A stretch of 45,508 nt of DNA from Microbacterium paulum (GCF_015707995.1 NZ_JAAGRY010000020.1:1-45508); one strand, 5' to 3'. Positions 24,415-33,295 are shown, counted from the first letter of the stretch. Numbers and translations: made by a program. Notes: generated by a model from the letters alone, not told the origin.

Positions 24415-25812
24415 TCAGAACCCGGATGCCCGCACGCCGGCCATGAACCGGCGCACGTCGGCGTCGACCAGGATGTCGCTCGGGCGCAGCGGCCGGGTCA
24501 GATACAACCCGTCGAGCGAGGTCAGCCGCGACAGCGCCACGTAGGTCTGCCCGGGGGCGAAGGCGCCCGAGCCCAGATCGACCACGGCGCGATCGTAGGT
24601 CTTGCCCTGCGACTTGTGGATCGTGACCGCCCACGCGAGGCGCAGCGGGAACTGCGTGAACTCGGCGACGATGTCGCGCGAGAGCTTGCGCGTCGCGGGG
24701 TCGTACGCGTAGCGGAACCTCTCCCATACCGCCGGTTCGACGTCGTGCTCCTCGCCGTCGAGCTCGACCCGCACCGTGCCGCCTGCGATGCGCGTGACCG
24801 TGCCGATCGAGCCGTTCACCCAGCGCGGTCCGCCGCCGCCCGCGGCCCCGTACGACCCGACGTCGTTGCGCAGGAACATCACCTGCGCCCCGACCTTCAG
24901 CTGCAGTTCGGCATCGGCGGGGTAGCCCGTCTCGCCGCGGCCGAAGTCGCCCGAGATGTCGGCGCGCGCGGTCTGCACCGGCCCCGTCAGGGCATCGAGG
25001 TGACGCTGGTTGATGCGGTTCACGATGTCGTTGCGCGTCGCGAGCGTGATGATCGGCGGCTCACCCTCGGCGGGTTCGGGCACCGGCCGCGCACCCGCCG
25101 CATTCAGCGCGCCGGCGATCTCGGCCGTCACCACGCCGTACCGCACGGCGTTGAGCATGGCTTTGAACCCGTCGTCTGACTGCCGGTGGATCTCGCGGAG
25201 CTCGCGGATGTTCAGCGGCGCCCCCACCCGCCCGAGGTCGAGCAGCCCGTCGGAGCGGATCGCGCCGCCGTCGGGCCGCGGCCCCGCCCACACCTGGGCG
25301 TCGAAGAACCAGAACGAGCGGTAGTGGTCGTCGACGTACTTGCGCTCGTCGCCGCGCGGCGGCACCGGGGCCAGCTGGTACGGGTCGCCGAACATGACGA
25401 TCTGCACCCCGCCGAACGGCTCGGAGCGCCGGCGCCGCGCCTGACGGAGCGAGCGGTCGATGGCATCCATCACGTCGGCGTTCACCATCGAGATCTCGTC
25501 GATGACGAGCGTGTCGATCGCGTTCAGGATCTTGCGGGCGGGCTCCGACTGCTCGAGCTCGCTGTCGGCGATCAGCCCGATCGGCAGTCGGAACAGCGAG
25601 TGGATCGTCTGCCCCTCGACATTGAGCGCCGCGACGCCGGTCGGCGCGCACACCGCGATCTGCTTCTCGGTGTTCCAGGCCAGGTACTGCAGCAGCGTCG
25701 ACTTGCCGGTGCCGGCACGGCCCGTGACGAAGACGTGCTCGCGGGTGTCTTCGATGAGCCGGAACAGCTCCTCCTGCTCGGCAGAGAGGGGCGGCAGGCT
25801 CATTCGTTCCAT
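24415..25812 (-). CDS. Pif1/RecD-like SF1 helicase
   Basis: 465 aa (ATG 25812, or ATG 25803 three codons later). Motifs: Walker A GRAGTGKST (31-39), PTGVAALNV and TIHSLF, Walker B VIDEISMV (103-110), GDPYQLAPVPP from 142, and the C-terminal WAVTIHKSQGKTYDRAVVDL and YVALSRLTSLDG blocks with a UvrD_C_2-like end. The arrangement is that of stand-alone 5'-3' SF1B helicases of Pif1/RecD2 type, about 460 aa in many actinobacteria. Likely role: unwinding of difficult structures in replication or repair. It is convergent with heme oxygenase and divergent from the membrane-anchored protein gene. Confidence 0.93.
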   Translation of the reverse strand: MERMSLPPLSAEQEELFRLIEDTREHVFVTGRAGTGKSTLLQYLAWNTEKQIAVCAPTGVAALNVEGQTIHSLFRLPIGLIADSELEQSEPARKILNAIDTLVIDEISMVNADVMDAIDRSLRQARRRRSEPFGGVQIVMFGDPYQLAPVPPRGDERKYVDDHYRSFWFFDAQVWAGPRPDGGAIRSDGLLDLGRVGAPLNIRELREIHRQSDDGFKAMLNAVRYGVVTAEIAGALNAAGARPVPEPAEGEPPIITLATRNDIVNRINQRHLDALTGPVQTARADISGDFGRGETGYPADAELQLKVGAQVMFLRNDVGSYGAAGGGGPRWVNGSIGTVTRIAGGTVRVELDGEEHDVEPAVWERFRYAYDPATRKLSRDIVAEFTQFPLRLAWAVTIHKSQGKTYDRAVVDLGSGAFAPGQTYVALSRLTSLDGLYLTRPLRPSDILVDADVRRFMAGVRASGF

Positions 25813-25851
25813 GGTAGAGGGAAATGCCGTGTCCTCTCAGGCCGCGTTTCC

Positions 25852-25857
25852 TAGACT
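25852..25857 (+). promoter_or_regulatory. -10 box TAGACT, leaderless GTG gene
   Basis: TAGACT, 6 nt, then GTG 25864. No ribosome site in between. Confidence 0.5.
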
Positions 25858-25863
25858 GGGCGC

Positions 25864-26952
25864 GTGCCGAGAGCCGACCACGAGGACCAGATGGATGCCT
25901 CGCGTCGCGCCCGCCCGAAGCGCCGGCGCACTCTGGCGCGCGACCTGACGGCGCTGACGATCGTCGGCGTGCTGCTCGTGGGGGCGCTCGGCGCGACCGG
26001 TGCGGTGCTCTACCGCGACCTGTACAGCCCGTCGGCGTTCGTCGCGCGCTACCTCGACCTGCTGACGTCGAAGCAGGCCGCCGAGGCGCTCACCCTGCCG
26101 GGAGTCGCCGTCGACTCGTCGCAGCTCACGGCGTCGGGGCTGCCCTCCGACGCGAACGAGGCGCTGCTGCGCGCCGCGGCCCTCGCCCCGCTCACGAACG
26201 CCAGCGTCACCGACGCCGTCGAGGGCGCCGACGGCATCACGACCGTCACCGCGCACTACCAGGCCGGGCCGCACGAGGGGACGACCGTCTTCCGCGTGCA
26301 GCGCGCCGGCTGGGTGGGAGTCGCCCCCACGTGGCGCTTCGCGACGAGCCCGCTCGCCGCGATCGACCTGACGGTGCGCGGCGCGACCCGTTTCACGGTG
26401 AACGGGTTCGACCTCGATACCCGGCAGGTGGCGGCCCAGGGAGCCGACGCCGATCCGCTCGATCCCGTCGCCCTGCTCGTCTTCTCCCCCGGCCTGTATT
26501 CGATCTCGGTCGACACCCCGGTGTCGACCTCGCCGGGCGTCGCCGTGCTCTCCGACAAACCGCAGGCGAGCATCCCGGTCGATCTGCAGACCCAGCCGAC
26601 CGCCGAGTTCGAGAACGCGGTGCAGAAGCAGGTCGAGGCGTTCCTCACCGAGTGCGCGACCCAGCAGGTGCTGCAGCCGACCGGGTGCCCGTTCGGCCTC
26701 GTCGTGCGCAACCGCATCGAAGACGCCCCGGTGTGGACGATGGAGCAGCAGCCGGCCGTCTCGCTCGTGCCCGACGGTGCGAACTGGGCGATCGAGCGGG
26801 TGCCGGCCGTCGCCCACATCCAGGTCGACATCCAGTCGATCTTCGACGGCAGCGTGCGCCACCTCGACGAGGCGGTGCCGTTCTACGTGGCGGGCACCGT
26901 GACGATCCTGCCCGACGGCACGGCATCCATTCAGATCACCGACGGCAGCTGA
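25864..26952 (+). CDS. membrane-anchored exported protein, unknown function
   Basis: 362 aa with a basic cytoplasmic N-terminus (RRARPKRRRTLARD), one membrane segment at about 30-48 (LTIVGVLLVGALGATGAVL), and a large outside domain. The outside part has repeated DUF4878/NTF2-like layout: a helix PSAFVARYLDLLTSKQAAEAL, then strands with VTAHYQAG and TTVFRVQRAGW. Two Cys (in TECATQQ and PTGCPFG) are positioned for a disulfide. I do not know its function. It is monocistronic, divergent from the helicase, and convergent with the CopD-CtaG gene. Confidence 0.85.
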   Translation: MPRADHEDQMDASRRARPKRRRTLARDLTALTIVGVLLVGALGATGAVLYRDLYSPSAFVARYLDLLTSKQAAEALTLPGVAVDSSQLTASGLPSDANEALLRAAALAPLTNASVTDAVEGADGITTVTAHYQAGPHEGTTVFRVQRAGWVGVAPTWRFATSPLAAIDLTVRGATRFTVNGFDLDTRQVAAQGADADPLDPVALLVFSPGLYSISVDTPVSTSPGVAVLSDKPQASIPVDLQTQPTAEFENAVQKQVEAFLTECATQQVLQPTGCPFGLVVRNRIEDAPVWTMEQQPAVSLVPDGANWAIERVPAVAHIQVDIQSIFDGSVRHLDEAVPFYVAGTVTILPDGTASIQITDGS

Positions 26953-26998
26953 CGGATGCCTCCCGCTCGCCCACCGGGCGAGCTGGCTCGGCGGGCGG

Positions 26999-28993
26999 TC
27001 AGCGCCGCGCGCGCGTATCGCGGTCGGCGAGGGCCTGCAGGCGGGCGTTGTACTCCTCGAGCTCGGCGTCGCCCGTGCGGTCGGCCTGGCTGTCGGAGCG
27101 GCGCTGGGCGCGGTCGTCCGACCGGCTCCACTGGATCGCGACGGTGATCGCGAGGATGAGGGTCGGAATCTCGCCGATCGACCAGGCGATGCCGCCGCCG
27201 GCGTACTGGTCGACAAGCGGCGGTTCGCCCCAGGTGCGCCCCATCGACCCGAACCACTCCGCGACGAACAGGCCGGTCGACATCATGATCGAGATGCCGA
27301 AGAACGCGTGCATCGCCATGACGCCGATGAGGGTCAGCAGGCGGAACGGGTAGGGCAGGCGGTACGGCACCGGGTCGATGCCGACGAGCGACTGCACGAA
27401 CAGGTATCCCGAGATGAGGAAGTGCGCCACCATCCACTCGTGCCCGAGATGGTCGTACAGGGTCCAGCGGAAGAGGTCGGTGTAGTAGAACGCCCAGAGC
27501 GACCCGATGAACATCGCCGCGGCGAACAGCGGGTGCGTGATCACGCGTGCGAACGGGGTGTGCACCCCCCAGAGGATCCACTCGCGCCCGCCGCGGGTGC
27601 CGTCCGACCGCTTCGCGATCGCGCGGGATGCCAGGGTCACCGGCGCCCCGAAGACGAGCATCATCGGAATCGCCATCGACAGCAGCATGTGACCGACCAT
27701 GTGCATGCTGAAGAGGTAGTCCTGATAGGCGTTGACCGACCCGCTGGTCACCCAGAACAGCAGCGCGAGGCCCGCGAGCCAGAGCACCGTGCGGTAGATC
27801 GGCCAGCGGTCGCCGCGGCGGTGCAGGCGCCACACCCCGGCGAGGTAGAAGAACACGCCGAACCCGACGGCGAAGGCCCAGAGCACGTCGATGTCCCAGC
27901 TGGTGAGCCAGCGGAGCGGCGTCAGCTCGGGGGGGAGCGGCGCACCCGTGAGCACTTCGGCGGGGCTCGGCACGGCGGGCAGTTTCGTGTCGACCGGCGG
28001 CGGGGTGCGCGCGAGCGCGACGGCGGCCCCCGACGCGATCCCCATGAAGGCGAGCTCGAGCGCGATGAGCCCCCAGAACCGGCGTGCGCCCGACCCCGTG
28101 GCATCCGTTCTGATGCGCGCGATCAGGCGCACGCGGTACGCGGCGCCGAGCGCCCCGATCGCGAGCAGCGCCACGACCTTCACGCCGAGGATCGCGCCGT
28201 ACGGCGAGAGCAGGTTCTGCCACGCCACCACCCCGACGACGGCGCGCGCGACGCCCGAGAGGGCGACCACGACGAACGCGGCGAGGGCGATCGACGAGTA
28301 CCGCCCGAGCACGTCGGCGAGCTCGTCGCGGTCGAGGCGCGGGCGCAGCGCGACGAGCAGCAGCACACCGCCGAGCCACACCGCCGCGCCGATGATGTGC
28401 AGCGCAAGCGAGACGACGGCCGTGTTGTGCCCGGCCTCGTCGCCCGCGTGCCCCTGCGTGGCCATCGGCACGAGGGATGCCACGGCCAGCGCCGTCACGA
28501 ACAGCGTGGGCGTCCAGCCGCGCACCGCGAAGGTGAGCACCGTGAGCCCGGCACCCGCGATCGTCGTCAGCGCCCAGGCCCGGCCGACGTCGGTGTCGAC
28601 GAGGAAGCGGCCGAGCTGCTGGCCGAACTCGGCGCCCGCGCTGGGCGTCGCGTTGAAGATGTTGACGAAGGTGAGAAAGGCGACCGTCGCGCTCGCGACC
28701 GTGAAGATCGCGGCGGCGGCCGAGGCCACGTCGAGCGCCGTGTCGAAGGGGCGCGTACCGGCGCGCAGCGCGAACAGGGCCAGCACGAGCGAGCCGACCA
28801 TGCCGGCCGCCGAGAGGTTCACCGCGAGGGTCGCGGTCGGAAGACCCCACCGCACGACCGGGCCGGGGTCGGCGATCAGCAGCGGCGCCGCGCCCCCGCC
28901 GTAGAGGAGCGCCCCGACCATCGCCGCGACCGCGGCGATGACGAGGATCGCGAGCCCTGCGATCGGGGGCACGCGCAGGGCTCGAGTGGGCAC
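26999..28993 (-). CDS. CopD - CtaG (caa3 assembly) fusion membrane protein
   Basis: 664 aa, about 15-16 membrane helices. Residues 1 to about 330 form a CopD-like copper-import module (helix patterns around GHAGDEAGHNTAVVSLALHIIGAAVWLGG). From about 370 to 630 follows the caa3_CtaG module, with SMHMVGHMLLSM, HEWMVAHFLISGYLF and MHAFFGISIM, all His/Met-rich lines typical of that family. The tail is a charged cytoplasmic helix. Such fusions are common in actinomycetes, where they are thought to supply copper to cytochrome c oxidase. GTG start 28993 has TAGGCT 6 nt upstream (leaderless). Confidence 0.92.
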   Translation of the reverse strand: MPTRALRVPPIAGLAILVIAAVAAMVGALLYGGGAAPLLIADPGPVVRWGLPTATLAVNLSAAGMVGSLVLALFALRAGTRPFDTALDVASAAAAIFTVASATVAFLTFVNIFNATPSAGAEFGQQLGRFLVDTDVGRAWALTTIAGAGLTVLTFAVRGWTPTLFVTALAVASLVPMATQGHAGDEAGHNTAVVSLALHIIGAAVWLGGVLLLVALRPRLDRDELADVLGRYSSIALAAFVVVALSGVARAVVGVVAWQNLLSPYGAILGVKVVALLAIGALGAAYRVRLIARIRTDATGSGARRFWGLIALELAFMGIASGAAVALARTPPPVDTKLPAVPSPAEVLTGAPLPPELTPLRWLTSWDIDVLWAFAVGFGVFFYLAGVWRLHRRGDRWPIYRTVLWLAGLALLFWVTSGSVNAYQDYLFSMHMVGHMLLSMAIPMMLVFGAPVTLASRAIAKRSDGTRGGREWILWGVHTPFARVITHPLFAAAMFIGSLWAFYYTDLFRWTLYDHLGHEWMVAHFLISGYLFVQSLVGIDPVPYRLPYPFRLLTLIGVMAMHAFFGISIMMSTGLFVAEWFGSMGRTWGEPPLVDQYAGGGIAWSIGEIPTLILAITVAIQWSRSDDRAQRRSDSQADRTGDAELEEYNARLQALADRDTRARR

Positions 28994-28999
28994 CCGTCC

Positions 29000-29005
29000 A
29001 GCCTA
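29000..29005 (-). promoter_or_regulatory. -10 box TAGGCT of CopD-CtaG gene
   Basis: Leftward TAGGCT followed by GGACGG and GTG; the same 12 bases precede the DUF2470 start. Confidence 0.5.
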
Positions 29006-29100
29006 CGCGGGCCCTGCCGACCCCTCGCGCGGCACCGATGTACAGCGCTGGCTATGCGGCGCTGGCTGTACGACGCCCGCCGCACGTCCCCCACGCACGA

Positions 29101-29132
29101 CGGAGGGGGATGCCACATGGCATCCCCCTCCG
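29101..29132 (-). terminator. strong terminator hairpin of the HU gene
   Basis: Perfect 14-bp stem CGGAGGGGGATGCC / GGCATCCCCCTCCG with a 4-nt loop ACAT, 18 bp after the HU stop. No U-tract. Each arm contains the genome's abundant GGATGCC word. Confidence 0.85.
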
Positions 29133-29149
29133 AAAGGGTCGCGCAGTAC

Positions 29150-29428
29150 TTACTTGGCGGCGGCCTTGAGCTTCGAGCCGGCGGTCACCTTGACGCGCTT
29201 GCCGGCCGGGATGGCGATCTCGGCGCCGGTCTGGGGGTTGCGGCCCGTGCGAGCGGCGGTGTTGACCGTCTCGAACGAGAGGAAGCCGGGGATGGTGACC
29301 TTCTCGCCCTTGGCGACGGCCTCGGAGACAGCCGAGAACAGGCCGTCGACGACGCGGCCGACAGTGGCCTGGCTCTCGCCCGTCGCGCTGGCGATGCTGG
29401 CAACGAGCTCGGTCTTGGTGATAGCCAT
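29150..29428 (-). CDS. hup: HU-type nucleoid protein
   Basis: 92 aa, the size of a simple HU. Starts MAITKTELVASIASATGES, has the dimer core VDGLFSAVSEAVAKGEKVTIPGFLSF and the DNA-binding beta arm AARTGRNPQTGAEIAIPAGKR with the conserved Pro near its tip. It lacks the long Lys/Ala-rich tail of mycobacterial HupB, so it is the short type. GGAGG lies 8 nt upstream of the ATG. Monocistronic with its own hairpin terminator. Confidence 0.97.
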   Translation of the reverse strand: MAITKTELVASIASATGESQATVGRVVDGLFSAVSEAVAKGEKVTIPGFLSFETVNTAARTGRNPQTGAEIAIPAGKRVKVTAGSKLKAAAK

Positions 29429-29668
29429 GGGGTTTCCTCCAGACGGCAGCGTGTGCCGCCTTCAGTTACATCGGACCGGGCGATCGCCCGGGTCGGTCGG
29501 ATGGACCGGTCCCGAATATACCCAGAAACCCCGGAATTACGCGGATTTGCAGCCTTTTCGCGCCATGTTCACCGGCGTGTCGCGGTTCGGGGCCGCGCTG
29601 CCTCGTCACAGGCCGGCCGTGCGTAGATTCTCCGCGGGTGCACCGATCGCCGGGGTGAGAGGTTCAGG
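29429..29668. other. HU promoter region with a 16-bp palindrome
   Basis: Leftward TATATT (29520-29515) is a good -10 for HU and would give a leader of about 80 nt. Within it lies a perfect palindrome CCGGGCGATCGCCCGG (29476-29491), which may regulate or fold. The rest to 29668 may contain the decayed N-terminal coding part of the frameshifted gene described next. Confidence 0.5.
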
Positions 29669-30233
29669 ATGTCTTTTTCGTACCCTTCTGCCGGCTGGAC
29701 ACGACGCCCGCCTCACTGCGTCTTCTCCGATCCCTTCGTCGTGACGTCGATGGACTACGCCGATCCACGGCTCGCCGGGGCCGTGACGTGGTCCGGGACT
29801 CTCACCGTGCCTCCCGGGAGCAAGCGAGACGTCAGTTTCTCCGTGCCGAGCCCCGTATGCGACGCGGGGGATTCCGGGCAGACCGGGCACGTGCGACTGA
29901 GCTTCAAGGCGGATGCCGAGCAGGCGACGGCCGACTACCCGGTGGAGGACCCGTACGGCTTCGTGGCGAGCCACCTCGCCACGGCGTGCTTCTCCGCGAC
30001 GCTGGCGCAACGCGCATCCGTCACGCTCACGGACGTGACGACGGCAGGCGCGGGCGGGACGGAGATCGCGGTCATGCATGTGCAGGTGACGGTGACCGGC
30101 GACGACGCCGTGCGGATCGAGAGCGCCGAGAGCACGACGCTGCTGCAACCCGAGGTGGGAGGGTGGATGTGGCGATGCCGCGAAAAGCGCGCTGTTCGAT
30201 TACGTCGCCCGCCTCTGCGGGAACCAGGGCTGA
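29669..30233 (+). pseudogene. frameshifted remnant of an exported protein gene
   Basis: The middle frame from ATG 29669 has protein-like text: FSDPFVVTSMDYADPRLAG, TLTVPPGSKRDVSFSVPSPVCD, VRLSFKADAEQATADYPVEDPYG and an Ig-like end TTLLQPEVG. Near 30150-30165 the plausible continuation moves to another frame (GGCGDAAKSALFDYVARLCG, stop TGA 30231-30233), while the original frame runs through the rpsN terminator into antisense sequence. At the 5' side a signal-peptide-like frame ending near 29700 (TTPASLRLL) is also out of phase. I read this as a gene with at least two frameshifts, either real decay or sequencing errors. Family unknown. Confidence 0.55.
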
Positions 30234-30265
30234 CGGCCCATGCAACGTCGGCGGTCGGAGGCACG

Positions 30266-30299
30266 ACGAAGGCCCGCCCCCGGAGGGACGGGCCTTCGT
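30266..30299 (-). terminator. terminator of the rpmB-rpmG-rpsN operon
   Basis: Stem ACGAAGGCCCG / CGGGCCTTCGT (11 bp) with a 12-nt loop, beginning 13 bp after the rpsN stop. Confidence 0.8.
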
Positions 30300-30312
30300 G
30301 CGAAACGGGTGC

Positions 30313-30618
30313 TTACCAGCTCGACTTGGTGACGCCGGGCAGCTCGCCCTTGTGCGCCATGTCGCGGAAGCGCACACGCGAGATGCCGAACTTCGACAGG
30401 TAGCCGCGGGGGCGACCGTCGATGGCGTCGCGGCCACGCAGGCGCACGGGCGACGCGTTGCGGGGCAGCTTCTGCAGGCCGACGCGGGCGGCCTCGCGGG
30501 CCTCGTCAGTCGCGTTCGGGTCGACGAGGGTCTTCTTCAGCTCGGCACGCTTCTCGGCGTAGCGGGCGACGACCTCTTCGCGCTGGTTGTTGCGCGCGAT
30601 CTTGCTCTTCTTGGCCAT
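30313..30618 (-). CDS. rpsN: ribosomal protein S14, zinc-free form
   Basis: 101 aa, starts [20 protein letters not shown] and ends [11 protein letters not shown]. The long (about 100 aa) form with no cysteine at all, unlike the short zinc-ribbon S14. It sits in the head of the 30S subunit. Third gene after rpmB and rpmG, 4 bp after the rpmG stop. In many actinomycetes such C-minus paralogues replace zinc proteins when zinc is scarce; in Micrococcales they can also be the main copy. Which applies here cannot be judged from this window. Confidence 0.97.
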   Translation of the reverse strand: MAKKSKIARNNQREEVVARYAEKRAELKKTLVDPNATDEAREAARVGLQKLPRNASPVRLRGRDAIDGRPRGYLSKFGISRVRFRDMAHKGELPGVTKSSW

Positions 30619-30622
30619 GAGA

Positions 30623-30793
30623 TCAGCGCTCCTCTCGGAATTCGACGTGCTTGCGGATCACCGGGTCGTACTTCTTCAGCACGATGCGGTCGGGGTTGTT
30701 CCGACGGTTCTTGCGCGTCACGTAGGTGTACCCCGTGCCGGCGGTCGACCGGAGCTTGATGATCGGACGGACGTCCTGAGCCTTCTTCGCCAT
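30623..30793 (-). CDS. rpmG: ribosomal protein L33, zinc-free form
   Basis: 56 aa: [20 protein letters not shown] at the start, [20 protein letters not shown] in the middle. The two CxxC pairs of zinc-binding L33 are absent. Its ATG shares one base with the rpmB stop (TAATG), so translation is coupled. Part of the 50S subunit. Confidence 0.97.
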   Translation of the reverse strand: MAKKAQDVRPIIKLRSTAGTGYTYVTRKNRRNNPDRIVLKKYDPVIRKHVEFREER

Positions 30794-31029
30794 TAGAGCT
30801 TCACACCCTTCGCGATGAGGTCCTTCACGACCGACTCGATGCCGCGGACATCGATGACCTTGATGCCCTTAGCCGAGACGTTCAGCGTGATCTTGCGACC
30901 AAGCGAAGGAACGTAGTAGGTCTTCTTCTGCACGTTCGGGTCGAAGCGGCGCTTCGTCCGGCGGTGCGAGTGCGAGATGTTGTGACCGAAGCCGGGAACC
31001 GCTCCAGTCACCTGGCACACTGCTGCCAT
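30793..31029 (-). CDS. rpmB: ribosomal protein L28
   Basis: 78 aa: [20 protein letters not shown], then [16 protein letters not shown] and [20 protein letters not shown] single Cys, so no complete zinc site. First gene of the three-gene ribosomal operon; AGGAG precedes the ATG. An ATG-containing frame further upstream is not needed. A TGAAAATCAT half-site on the coding strand about 70-80 bp upstream resembles half of a Zur box. Confidence 0.97.
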   Translation of the reverse strand: MAAVCQVTGAVPGFGHNISHSHRRTKRRFDPNVQKKTYYVPSLGRKITLNVSAKGIKVIDVRGIESVVKDLIAKGVKL

Positions 31030-31095
31030 GGTGGTTACTCCTTCTGTACCGTGAGGCCGGACGGCCCCACCCAAGATCCCTTGTCTGCACCCCGA

Positions 31096-31111
31096 TCACC
31101 GATGATTTTCA
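31096..31111. promoter_or_regulatory. possible Zur half-site upstream of rpmB
   Basis: On the leftward strand TGAAAATCATCGGTGA: the first ten bases match a Zur box half (compare TTGAGAACGATTATCAA at znuA), the second half is poor. Suggestive only. Confidence 0.3.
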
Positions 31112-31166
31112 GTGGGTGGGGTACGAACTGCGCGCTCGAGGGAGACTTCCGCGCGCAGACAAAGAG

Positions 31167-31883
31167 TCAGTCTAGCACGCGCGGCGTGTCGCCTTGACCC
31201 TGCCTGGCCCCGCGCCCCCAGCGGAACGCCGACACCGTGGGGTCGCCCGCGATCCAGAAGCGCCAGGGGAAGGCATCCGTTCCGGCGATGCCGGCCACCC
31301 CGACGCGGGGCCCGGTCGCGATGCCGGTGCGGACGGATGCCGGCAGCCACAGCCGCGCGACGGCGCCCGCCTGCTCGTGGCCGGTGACCGCGTCGATGCC
31401 GTCGTGGATCGGATGCCGCAGGCCCACCGCGTCGCCGAGCCGGCCCGGGCCGCGGGCGAGATCGCGCGTCGATCCGGACGCCCGCGCCGCCGGACGGCGC
31501 GCGAACGCGGCATCCGCCCCGCCCGTCACCTCGCCCGCGCGCAGCAGCACTCCGCCCGCCACGCCCTCGGGGCCGCACACGACGTTGACGCACGAATGGA
31601 TGCCGTGGCTGAGGTAGACGTAGAGGTGCCCGGGCTCTCCCCACATGGTGGCGTTCCGGGCCGTGCGGCCCATCCGCGCGTGCGAGCCGGGGTCGGGCGC
31701 GGGGCCCGTTCCGGCGCCGTGATAGGCCTCGACCTCGGTGAGGCGCACGGCCACCGTCTCGCCGCCGACCGTGACCTCGAGCACGCCGCCGAGCAGCCGG
31801 GGCGCGACCTCGACCGGCAGCCCCGCCAGAGCCTCACGCGTCGCGGGCACGAGGCCGGGGGCGGGGCCGCCGGGGCGGGTCAT
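31167..31883 (-). CDS. 3-methyladenine DNA glycosylase (MPG/AAG type)
   Basis: 238 aa. Family marks: LTEVEAYHG with the catalytic Glu, DPGSHARMGRTARNATMWG, HLYVYLSHGIHSCVNVVCG, GPGRLGDAVGL and GVAGIAGTDAFPWRFWI. It removes alkylated purines to start base excision repair. The ATG overlaps the stop of the exported propeller-like protein gene (ATGA), so it is the last gene of a leftward chain that begins near znuA. Why a glycosylase is coupled to these genes is not clear. Confidence 0.95.
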   Translation of the reverse strand: MTRPGGPAPGLVPATREALAGLPVEVAPRLLGGVLEVTVGGETVAVRLTEVEAYHGAGTGPAPDPGSHARMGRTARNATMWGEPGHLYVYLSHGIHSCVNVVCGPEGVAGGVLLRAGEVTGGADAAFARRPAARASGSTRDLARGPGRLGDAVGLRHPIHDGIDAVTGHEQAGAVARLWLPASVRTGIATGPRVGVAGIAGTDAFPWRFWIAGDPTVSAFRWGRGARQGQGDTPRVLD

Positions 31884-33295
31884 ACGCGCGGCGGGGTCTG
31901 ACACCACGAGATGTCGAACCCGGTCAGCGCGACCTGCTCTTTGCCGTCGGCGAGCGAGACGACGTGGGTCTGCAGCTTCTCGGGCAACGGCAGCTGGTGA
32001 CCGTCGTAGGCGTTGTCGACCGCGTCGGGGGCGACGAGGAACGTGGCGTAGCGGCCGCTCGGCGACACGCACGTCTCGATGAGGGTGTCTTTCGGCTCGA
32101 CCGAGAGCACCGCGCGGGCCGCGCCCTGCTGGTCGACGAGGTGCACGGTGGTCGAGCGCACCGTGAAGCCGTCGAGCAGCGCGAGCACCCGCAGGGTCTG
32201 CCCGTCGGCGAGGGGGATCACGCTGTTGACCTGGCCGAGCGCCTTGTCGGTGTGGGGCAGGGCCGTCTCTTGCGCGGTCGACAGGTCGATCGCGACCGGG
32301 CCGTCGACGCGCTCCACCACGACCGTCGTCGAGCCGCGCGCGATGCCCGTGATCGCGACGGCGTTGCCGAGTGCGACCGGGGCGCCGCCCGACGGCGAGA
32401 CGAGGGTGAGCGCGCCGTCGTACGTCAGCATGAGCAGGCTGTCGGTGCCCGGCACGAAGCGCCAGTCGTCGACGCGCGACTCACCACCCGTGCGCGTGAC
32501 CTGGGTCGGCTCCTCGCTCGACTGCGATTCGGTGAGCGAGGCGGTGAACAGCACGCTCGCGCGCGCGCCCGCCGACCCCACGTCGGCGTCGGTGAAGGTG
32601 TACCCGATCAGGTTGCCGCGATCGGCGCTCTGCAGGTTCGTGACCGTGCCCTCGCCGGGCAGGGGCAGCTCGCGCGGGTTCTGACCGTCGAGGTCGGTGA
32701 CGATGAGGTGCGAGTGCCCCTCGGCATCCATCGTCGAGACGACGAGATAGCCCGCCGTCGCGCGGAAGTCTTCGATCTGCGCATCGGTGAACACCGGCAC
32801 GGCCGCGTCGCCCGCGAGGTCGGTGCGAAAGACGGTGTCTCCGCCCGTTGCGCGCTGCAGCACGTACGACTGCAACGGAGGGGTCAGGAAGCTCTTGGTG
32901 ATGTTGGTGGCCGGTCCGCCGCCCACACCCGTCACGCCCGAGATCGTCACGGTGTACTCGGTGTCGTCCCAGAGCGGCAGCGCGAACCGCACCCCGACGC
33001 TCCGCCCCGAGGTGTCGACGGTGAACGCGGCCGCGGGGGTCACTGTCACCTGGTCGGGCTGCACGTGCGAGAGGGATTGCGTGGTCGTGAAGATCAGCCG
33101 CGACCCGGCGGCGTTGACCGCGGCATCCGGATCGATGCTCACGCGCGTCACGCGCGGCCCCTGCGCCGTCGTCACAGCGGCGCCCGCCAGTCCGACGACG
33201 CCGAGCACGGCGATCACCACGGCGAACGCCACGAGGAAGGCCCGCGAGCGGCGGCGGCGGGTGCGCGCGCGGCGGGTGCCCGCGTCAGTACTCAT
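31880..33295 (-). CDS. membrane-anchored Ig/beta-propeller-like exported protein
   Basis: 471 aa. A very basic start (RRARTRRRRSR) leads into one membrane helix (about 20-42). Then comes an Ig-like region of about 100 residues (RVTRVSIDPDAAVN to YTVTISGVTG), followed by strands reminiscent of a propeller (DGQNPRELPLPGEG, SRVDDWRFVPGTDSLLMLTY, CVSPSGRYATFLVAP). The domain would lie outside the cell. Start overlaps the TIGR03943-like gene by 11 bp. No known function; the location suggests a part in surface metal handling or a structural role, both inferred. Confidence 0.85.
   Translation of the reverse strand: MSTDAGTRRARTRRRRSRAFLVAFAVVIAVLGVVGLAGAAVTTAQGPRVTRVSIDPDAAVNAAGSRLIFTTTQSLSHVQPDQVTVTPAAAFTVDTSGRSVGVRFALPLWDDTEYTVTISGVTGVGGGPATNITKSFLTPPLQSYVLQRATGGDTVFRTDLAGDAAVPVFTDAQIEDFRATAGYLVVSTMDAEGHSHLIVTDLDGQNPRELPLPGEGTVTNLQSADRGNLIGYTFTDADVGSAGARASVLFTASLTESQSSEEPTQVTRTGGESRVDDWRFVPGTDSLLMLTYDGALTLVSPSGGAPVALGNAVAITGIARGSTTVVVERVDGPVAIDLSTAQETALPHTDKALGQVNSVIPLADGQTLRVLALLDGFTVRSTTVHLVDQQGAARAVLSVEPKDTLIETCVSPSGRYATFLVAPDAVDNAYDGHQLPLPEKLQTHVVSLADGKEQVALTGFDISWCQTPPRV

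Noticed and set aside
27308..29626. Rightward open frame of 772 codons
   Set aside because: Opposite to CopD-CtaG and HU; Arg/His/Asp/Glu-rich nonsense typical of antisense reading at high GC.
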